From Cellulophaga tyrosinoxydans (GTDB lineage Bacteria > Bacteroidota > Bacteroidia > Flavobacteriales > Flavobacteriaceae), in contig NZ_FWXO01000003.1 of assembly GCF_900176415.1 (NCBI RefSeq), positions 186,001-250,000 of the forward strand: a stretch of DNA of 64,000 bases. Reading direction: 5' to 3'. A program made the translations under genes and the position numbers. Below, one piece after another: positions 58,827-64,000 of the stretch (position 1 is its first letter; the number at the start of each line of letters is the position of its first letter). The notes under the pieces were generated by a model that was given only the letters and a program-made list of their open reading frames with translations, did no database searches and was not told where the DNA came from.

Positions 58827-58847
58827 AGTGTTTTGTTTAATTTAATA

Positions 58848-60089
58848 TTAATCAAACTTTATTGCTTTTACTGGAGTAATTCTAGTAATTATATACGATG
58901 GTACAATTAGCATTAATAAGCATAAAACCATGACACCTATATTTAATAATACTATAGAAGTTAAATCTATGTGTACTGGAATGTATTCTATATAATACTC
59001 TTTAGGATTGGGAAATTTAAACATCCGGTATTTATCTTGTGCCCAAATAATACCTAAACCAATTACATTACCCAAAAACATACCTATACTTATTAAATAG
59101 GCCGCATTGTACAAAAATATTTTACGAATGCTCCAATTGGCAGAACCTAAGGCCTTTAATACGCCTATCATTGGTGTACGCTCTAAAATAAGCACCAATA
59201 ATGCTGTAATCATATTGATACCACCAACAATTATCATAATTCCAATAATCAAAGCCGTGTTAAAGTCAAACAAATCTATCCATTGAAAAATATGCCCGTA
59301 TTTATCTTTTATAGTTTTGGTATCGAGCGTAGAAAGGGTTTGCCCATAAATTTCTTTGCTTTTTTCATCTATATCATCAAAATCCTTTAAAAAAACTTCA
59401 AAATCTCCTATCTGATTTTCGTCCCATTTGTTCATACGTTGAATATGGCGAATATCCATAAAAACATATGTAGCATCAAACTCTTCAAAACCACTGTCGT
59501 AAATACCAACAATTTTGGATTTTTGTTGATTCGGCACTTTTGAAGGATCATTATCTCGAAGAAAAACAGACAAGAAGGTATCTCCTAACTTTAATTTAAG
59601 TCGGTTTGCCAATAATCTAGAAACTAATACATCATCGGTACGTTCGCCACTATAATCCGGAAGCTTCCCTTCTACCAAATACTCTTTAAAAACATCCCAA
59701 TGGTAATCTTTGCCAACGCCTTTGGCTAAAATACCCTCTACCGTATCATCTGTTCTAACGATTCCCCCTTTACTGGCAACCGCTTGAATATGGTTAATTC
59801 CCTCAATATTTTTAAATTCCGGATAAAAATCTTGTTCTAGCGAAACGGGTACAACCGAGACATCTGAGTTATTATTATCAAAATTACTAATCTGTATATG
59901 CCCGTTAAACGCGGCTACTTTTTCTCTGATTTTCATTTTTAAACCATCGCCGGTTGCAATGGCAATTAGCATCATTACAATACTTATTGTAATAGCCGCT
60001 ATCGCTATTTTTATTATTGGGGCCGAAATACTATTTTTATGGCCTTTACCAACCGAAAGTCGTTTTGCTATAAAATATTCTAAATTCAA
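58848..60089 (-). CDS. LolE/FtsX-type ABC transporter permease
   Basis: A 413-aa permease of the MacB/LolCE class. The N-terminal cytoplasmic stretch and first helix (about 30-46) begin EYFIAKRLSVGKGHKNSIS, a common LolE-type start in Bacteroidota. A periplasmic domain (about 48-265) is followed by three helices near 275-300, 325-350 and 375-400, with GGINMITALLVLILERTPMIGVLKALGSAN (FtsX signature). Probably releases lipoproteins from the inner membrane; its ATPase is not adjacent. Its start codon is 3 bp from the start of the divergent DUF1343 gene. Confidence 0.88.
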   Translation of the reverse strand: MNLEYFIAKRLSVGKGHKNSISAPIIKIAIAAITISIVMMLIAIATGDGLKMKIREKVAAFNGHIQISNFDNNNSDVSVVPVSLEQDFYPEFKNIEGINHIQAVASKGGIVRTDDTVEGILAKGVGKDYHWDVFKEYLVEGKLPDYSGERTDDVLVSRLLANRLKLKLGDTFLSVFLRDNDPSKVPNQQKSKIVGIYDSGFEEFDATYVFMDIRHIQRMNKWDENQIGDFEVFLKDFDDIDEKSKEIYGQTLSTLDTKTIKDKYGHIFQWIDLFDFNTALIIGIMIIVGGINMITALLVLILERTPMIGVLKALGSANWSIRKIFLYNAAYLISIGMFLGNVIGLGIIWAQDKYRMFKFPNPKEYYIEYIPVHIDLTSIVLLNIGVMVLCLLMLIVPSYIITRITPVKAIKFD

Positions 60090-60092
60090 TTT

Positions 60093-61337
60093 ATGATGCT
60101 TTTTCCTTGTCTCAAAAATACATTTTTATTATTGGTTTTGATGTTTTCTTCATGCGGAAAGGCAAAGAAGTCTACAATTGACACCCAAGAATCTTTAAAA
60201 ATAAAAGTAGCACAGGTAATCGACACTCCTATTGTGGTTGCAGCTAACAAAACGGCAACTTACTTGCCCCTTTTGAAAGGCAAAAAAATAGCCGTAGTTG
60301 CAAATCAAACAAGTGTTATTTTCACTAAAAAAACACCAACACACCTAGTAGATTCTCTTTTAAGCTTGGGAATTTCCATAAAACACGTATTTGCACCTGA
60401 GCATGGTTTTAGAGGAGATGTAGATGCTGGAGAACATGTTAAAAATGGTATAGATCAGAAATCAGGTTTACCACTTATTTCCTTATACGGCAAAAACCGA
60501 AAACCAACGAAAGAACAACTTGCTGGAATAGATTTGGTTTTGTTTGATATTCAAGATGTTGGTGTGCGTTTCTACACTTATATTGCCACCTTACAACTAG
60601 TAATGGAGGTTTGCGCTGAGAATGCTATTCCTGTAGTGGTTTTAGACCGACCAAACCCGAATGCGCATTATGTAGACGGACCAACAATGGAAGCCGAGCA
60701 TACTGGGTTCTTAGGAATGACAAAAATTCCCTTGGTATACGGAATGACTATTGGTGAGTATGCCAAAATGATTAATGAAGAAGGATGGTTAGAAGACGGC
60801 AAGAAAGCAAATCTTACTGTTATTCCAATAGACCACTATACACATGATAGTTTTTATAGTTTACCCATAAGACCTTCGCCAAATTTACCCAATGATTTAG
60901 CTATAAAATTATACCCAAGTTTAGGACTTTTAGAGGGGACTAACATAAATGCTGGTCGTGGAACAGAATTTCAATTTCAAAGACTTGGCGCACCATTTTT
61001 AGATAAAAATAACTATACATTTACTTATACTCCAGTGCCAAATTTTGGTTCTCAATCGCCAAAACATAATGGCAAACTATGTTATGGTTTAGATTTAACC
61101 AAAGAAGATACCTCAGCTTTAAATGCAGTTGATTTAAAATGGATTATTGACGCATACAATAGCACCAAGGATAAAAGTTTGTTTTTCATTACCAGTGGAT
61201 TTACCAAACATGCAGGAACAGAGAAATTACAAATGCAAATTGAAGCAGGAATGACCGCCGAAGAAATAAGTAAAACCTGGAAGCCCGATTTAGAAAAATT
61301 CAAGATGATTAGAAGTAAGTATTTGATATATAAATAA
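60093..61337 (+). CDS. DUF1343 (NamZ-like exo-beta-N-acetylmuramidase), exported
   Basis: A 414-aa lipoprotein or periplasmic protein (LLLVLMFSSCGK as lipobox). DUF1343 covers almost everything after residue 55: IKHVFAPEHGFRGDVDAGE, VLFDIQDVGVRFYTYIATL, VVLDRPNPN and YPSLGLLEGTNINAGRGTEFQFQRLG. Members of this family (NamZ) cleave terminal N-acetylmuramic acid from peptidoglycan fragments, which fits recycling. An ATG one codon later (60096) is equally possible. The start is only 3 bp from the divergent permease start, so both promoters must lie inside the neighbouring gene or be shared. Confidence 0.88.
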   Translation: MMLFPCLKNTFLLLVLMFSSCGKAKKSTIDTQESLKIKVAQVIDTPIVVAANKTATYLPLLKGKKIAVVANQTSVIFTKKTPTHLVDSLLSLGISIKHVFAPEHGFRGDVDAGEHVKNGIDQKSGLPLISLYGKNRKPTKEQLAGIDLVLFDIQDVGVRFYTYIATLQLVMEVCAENAIPVVVLDRPNPNAHYVDGPTMEAEHTGFLGMTKIPLVYGMTIGEYAKMINEEGWLEDGKKANLTVIPIDHYTHDSFYSLPIRPSPNLPNDLAIKLYPSLGLLEGTNINAGRGTEFQFQRLGAPFLDKNNYTFTYTPVPNFGSQSPKHNGKLCYGLDLTKEDTSALNAVDLKWIIDAYNSTKDKSLFFITSGFTKHAGTEKLQMQIEAGMTAEEISKTWKPDLEKFKMIRSKYLIYK

Positions 61338-61379
61338 ACCATTTTTTCTTTTTAGAGTCACTTTTACAAAATCTTTTTG

Positions 61380-61892
61380 ATGACAATTATTAAAGCAAGG
61401 ATTGAACACGCAGAGCTTATATCAAAAATTGGGAAAGAATCTTTTTTACAAGCACACGGACATAGCGCCAGTAAAGTAGATATTGATGCCTATATAGCCA
61501 AAACTTATACTACTTCAGCTATAGCTGCGGAGTTGAAAAATCCAATCAACTTGTATCATCTTATTTATTTTGACAATCAAATAGCTGGATATTCCAAGAT
61601 TGTTTTGAATCAAGCCAACGAAAATATTGACTCGAAAAACATCACCAAATTAGAACGGTTTTACCTTTTAAAAAACTTTTACGGTCAGAATTTGGGAGCC
61701 AAATTATTCGATTTTAATGTTGACGTATCCAAAAGCCATGGTCAATTAGGAATTTGGTTAAACGTTTGGGTTGAAAACCAAAAAGCAATCCGTTTTTATA
61801 CCAAATGCGGATTTAAAAATGTTGGTTCTTATGATTTTAAAATATCGGAAAACCACACCAATCCCAACCATGTACTATTTTTAGAATATTAA
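61380..61892 (+). CDS. GNAT family N-acetyltransferase
   Basis: A 170-aa acetyltransferase, taken from ATG 61380 (the codon before it is TTG). Motif A region LERFYLLKNFYGQNLGAKLFDF holds the Q/R-x-x-G-x-G/A-type acetyl-CoA loop (GQNLGA). NQKAIRFYTKCGFKNVG is the common C-terminal motif. Substrate unknown. It follows the DUF1343 gene by 42 bp. Confidence 0.85.
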   Translation: MTIIKARIEHAELISKIGKESFLQAHGHSASKVDIDAYIAKTYTTSAIAAELKNPINLYHLIYFDNQIAGYSKIVLNQANENIDSKNITKLERFYLLKNFYGQNLGAKLFDFNVDVSKSHGQLGIWLNVWVENQKAIRFYTKCGFKNVGSYDFKISENHTNPNHVLFLEY

Positions 61893-61953
61893 GTAACGGT
61901 TATTCCTTAGCCGTTGTTGGTTTTCGATACTTATGGAAAGGTTGTTTTAAAAG

Positions 61954-62730
61954 TTAACCAATGTTACCATTTTCTATTTCGTCTGGGAAAGTGTCCACAC
62001 CATAAACTATGTCATCGCGATCGTATTTCATAAACGTACCAAATAACCGATCCCAAATCGAGAAGATATTACCATAGTTAGAGTCTGTGTAAGGCAACAC
62101 ATAATGATGATGTACCTTATGCATATCTGGTGACACCAGTACCCAACTTAGTATATCGTCAACTTTTCTGGGTAGTTTTATGTTGGCATGTGTAAATTGG
62201 GTTGCTACTAATGATAATGATTGGTACAACATAACAATACCTATCGGCGCACCAACTATAATCACACCAAACAAGGTAAACACAAACCTAATAACACTTT
62301 CTATAGGGTGATGCCTATTTGCTGTTGTAGTATCTACATGATGATCTGTATGATGTACTAAATGCACCATCCATAAAGGTTTTACCTTATGCTCTGTAAA
62401 ATGTGCAAGATAGGCGCCAAAGAAATCCATTAACAATAAACCAACCAACACATACGCCCAGAATGGCAATGGTATCCAATTGATAATTCCGAAATTGGCT
62501 TCAACGGTCCAATCACTGCTTTTTAATAATAAAAAAGCTAAGGCAAAATTTATCACAATGGTGGTCAATGTAAAAAATAAATTTGGTAGGGCATGCTTCC
62601 ACTTTTTATAGTTGAACCTCACTAAAGGAATAGCGCCTTCTAATAGCCAAAAAAATGTGATTCCACCAACCAGTATTAAAGATCTATGGGCAGAAGGTAT
62701 TGATTCAAAATAATTTATAAGTGCTTCCAT
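61954..62730 (-). CDS. Sterol desaturase/fatty acid hydroxylase family protein
   Basis: A 258-aa membrane di-iron oxygenase. Four or five helices carry the histidine clusters HFTEHKVKPLWMVHLVHHTDHH, and later MHKVHHHYVLPYTDSNYGN with downstream IWDRLFGTF, as expected for the 8-His di-iron centre. I started at MEALINYFESIPSAHRS. The ATG at 62754 adds 8 residues. Hydroxylates or desaturates a lipid; substrate unknown. Confidence 0.87.
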   Translation of the reverse strand: MEALINYFESIPSAHRSLILVGGITFFWLLEGAIPLVRFNYKKWKHALPNLFFTLTTIVINFALAFLLLKSSDWTVEANFGIINWIPLPFWAYVLVGLLLMDFFGAYLAHFTEHKVKPLWMVHLVHHTDHHVDTTTANRHHPIESVIRFVFTLFGVIIVGAPIGIVMLYQSLSLVATQFTHANIKLPRKVDDILSWVLVSPDMHKVHHHYVLPYTDSNYGNIFSIWDRLFGTFMKYDRDDIVYGVDTFPDEIENGNIG

Positions 62731-62777
62731 AAACCTAAATATAGAAAATTTCATCGATACTTTGGCTTCTAATACTA

Positions 62778-63269
62778 CTAACCAATACGCCTTTTCATTT
62801 CTTCAACTATATTAAAAGCTGCTGGGCAAATCGCCACATTTTTAATTGTTAGATTACTTATCTGTTGAAACTTTTTGCGGTCTGTATGCGGAAATTCTCG
62901 GCAGGCCTTTGGGCGAACATCATAAATAGAACAGTAATTATCTGCTCCTAAAAATGTGCATGGCACTTGTTTTAGTACATAATCGTTCTCTTCATCAATC
63001 CGCAAATACTGATCAATAAACTGCTGTGGTTTTTGCTTAAAATGTTTAGCAATGCGTTCTACATCAGCATTGGTAAATAATGGCCCTGTAGTTTTACAAC
63101 AATTGGCGCATTCCAAGCAATCGGTACGCTTAAATTCTTCTTCATGCAGTTCTTGCATAAGGTAATCCAAGTTCTTTGGTGTCTTTTTCTTAAGCTTCGC
63201 AAAAAACTTTTTATTCTCGTTCTGTTTTTCTTTAGCGAGTTTTGGAAGTCGGTTTAAAAACTCCTCCAT
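62778..63269 (-). CDS. YkgJ family cysteine-cluster protein
   Basis: A 163-aa protein with a coiled, lysine-rich N-terminus and the metal-binding pattern CLECANCCKTTGP, then CTFLGADNYCSIYDVRPKACREFPH and CPAAF at the end. The spacing is the one seen in YkgJ proteins predicted to hold zinc or an Fe-S cluster. Its start overlaps the DUF2059 stop by one base, so the two genes are translationally coupled. Confidence 0.87.
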   Translation of the reverse strand: MEEFLNRLPKLAKEKQNENKKFFAKLKKKTPKNLDYLMQELHEEEFKRTDCLECANCCKTTGPLFTNADVERIAKHFKQKPQQFIDQYLRIDEENDYVLKQVPCTFLGADNYCSIYDVRPKACREFPHTDRKKFQQISNLTIKNVAICPAAFNIVEEMKRRIG

Positions 63270-63784
63270 TACTTTAACATACTTAATGCTGTTTCGTATA
63301 AATCACGACTCCATCCTTCAGAAACTTTACCAATTTCAGCAGCTAAAATGGGTTGTTTTTCCATGATTTTTTTTCCTGTAGCAGAAGCATAAAATTCATT
63401 TACTTCCTGCTTTTGAGCCTCAGAAAGTTTGCTCCCATCTGCTACCAATTGTTTACCAGCATCGGTTAAATAAAAGGCATTCATACTTTTTATTTCTTCA
63501 TGTGTAAAATTCTTTTCATAAACAGGAGCTAAAAGTGTAATCATTTCAGAAACATGTTTTTCTTTATTGGCATTCATATATTTCCAACCTTCAGCATTAG
63601 CCTCCGTTTCAGGAAACTGATTTTCCAACATCTTTAACAATTCATCATAAGCATAATTATACTGTTTTTCGGTACCATTATTTGCAATGTAGCTTACAAC
63701 ATCTTCTGAAAATGTAGTTTTTTGCGCACAACAGGTTATAGTTATGAATAAAAATAGCGCTGAAATTTTCTGTAATACGTTCAT
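63269..63784 (-). CDS. DUF2059 secreted protein
   Basis: A 171-aa exported protein with signal peptide KISALFLFITITCCAQ. The helical body contains NYAYDELLKMLENQFPE and the DUF2059 C-terminal part MNAFYLTDAGKQLVADGSKLSEAQ, EVNEFYASATGKKIMEKQP. Function unknown; family members are periplasmic. Coupled to the following YkgJ gene. Confidence 0.85.
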   Translation of the reverse strand: MNVLQKISALFLFITITCCAQKTTFSEDVVSYIANNGTEKQYNYAYDELLKMLENQFPETEANAEGWKYMNANKEKHVSEMITLLAPVYEKNFTHEEIKSMNAFYLTDAGKQLVADGSKLSEAQKQEVNEFYASATGKKIMEKQPILAAEIGKVSEGWSRDLYETALSMLK

Positions 63785-63848
63785 CTGGTAGTGTTTTATT
63801 TTTGTTTATAATTTAAATAGCTGAATTTTGCTGCAAATTACAAATTAA

Positions 63849-64000
63849 ATGCAAACTGATATTTTAGGTGCTGCTGTTTTAGACTTTCAAAATGGGAAGT
63901 ATACTTCGGATATTCAAACATTTTCTTCTTTAGATGAAGAAGATATAATCCCTATTCCCTATTTGTTTAGAAATCACAAAACAATGCCCAAACTAGAGCA
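63849..64000 (+). CDS. Class I SAM-dependent methyltransferase, 3' end outside window
   Basis: Only the first 50 codons are present. The beginning MQTDILGAAVLDFQNGKYTS and the stretch DIIPIPYLFRNHKTMPKLEQ are typical of a flavobacterial class I methyltransferase family, where the SAM-binding LDIGCG motif follows shortly after. That motif would lie beyond the window, so the call rests on the N-terminal signature from memory. Divergent from the DUF2059 gene. Confidence 0.65.
   Translation, partial: MQTDILGAAVLDFQNGKYTSDIQTFSSLDEEDIIPIPYLFRNHKTMPKLE

Overview
The window is chromosomal DNA of a member of the Bacteroidota, almost certainly a marine-type Flavobacteriaceae. The evidence is low GC content, absence of obvious Shine-Dalgarno sites, several TAnnTTTG (-7) promoter elements with TTG (-33) partners in the best cases, a one-piece tmRNA whose tag reads GENNYALAA, and typical flavobacterial families (DUF2911, DUF1361, DUF1343, DUF2059, YkgJ cysteine clusters, LolE-type permease, OmpA and TonB-barrel proteins). 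The genus cannot be fixed from the sequence alone. I see no prophage, transposase, CRISPR array, tRNA or rRNA.

Layout. 0-10 kb holds housekeeping genes: a truncated DUF6588-like secreted protein, gyrB, asnB, a DUF2911 protein, an amidohydrolase, an ABC-F ATPase and a YkgJ protein. 10-18 kb holds envelope genes: a PepSY membrane protein, an OmpA-domain protein, a TonB-receptor-like beta-barrel translationally close to a 1009-aa TPR protein, and a PAS histidine kinase. 18-27 kb holds ftsE, an unusual membrane/Nudix fusion, a polyphosphate-glucokinase-like ROK kinase, a lipoprotein, typA, kdsA, DUF1361 and a LYS1-like dehydrogenase, followed by ssrA (tmRNA, 27.3-27.7 kb).

28.4-47.3 kb is a Wzx/Wzy-type surface polysaccharide locus. 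On the minus strand, from gmd downstream, it reads gmd, an intergenic repeat cluster, fcl, wzx-like flippase, GT4, wzy-like polymerase, GT2, hexapeptide acyltransferase, two GT4 genes, a Wzc-like chain-length regulator/tyrosine kinase and a GINT1-like transferase. Divergently on the plus strand are a WecG/TagA/CpsF transferase, an initiating polyprenyl glycosylphosphotransferase and a DegT-type aminotransferase. GDP-fucose is the only nucleotide sugar whose synthesis is encoded here, and no Wza-type exporter is present, so the pathway is completed elsewhere.

47.3-64 kb holds a receiver-only regulator, a GNAT/ATP-grasp pair preceded by a hairpin that may act as an attenuator, a DnaQ-exonuclease/GIY-YIG fusion, a CstB-like persulfide dioxygenase-rhodanese next to a SulP transporter, a tight operon of LolE-type permease, CotH-kinase lipoprotein, M20 peptidase and aldose epimerase, and a NamZ-like DUF1343 gene starting 3 bp away on the other strand. 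A GNAT, a sterol-desaturase-family protein, YkgJ and DUF2059 genes and the start of a methyltransferase follow.

The points most worth a second look are the degenerate inverted/direct repeat cluster between gmd and fcl, the Nudix fusion, the GINT1-like capsule gene, the plus-oriented terminator in the gmd/wecG divergent region, the hairpin before the ATP-grasp operon, and a palindrome GTACYTAGTAC upstream of two unlinked secreted-protein genes. None of these proves a new defence or mobile system. The window is mostly ordinary flavobacterial chromosome.
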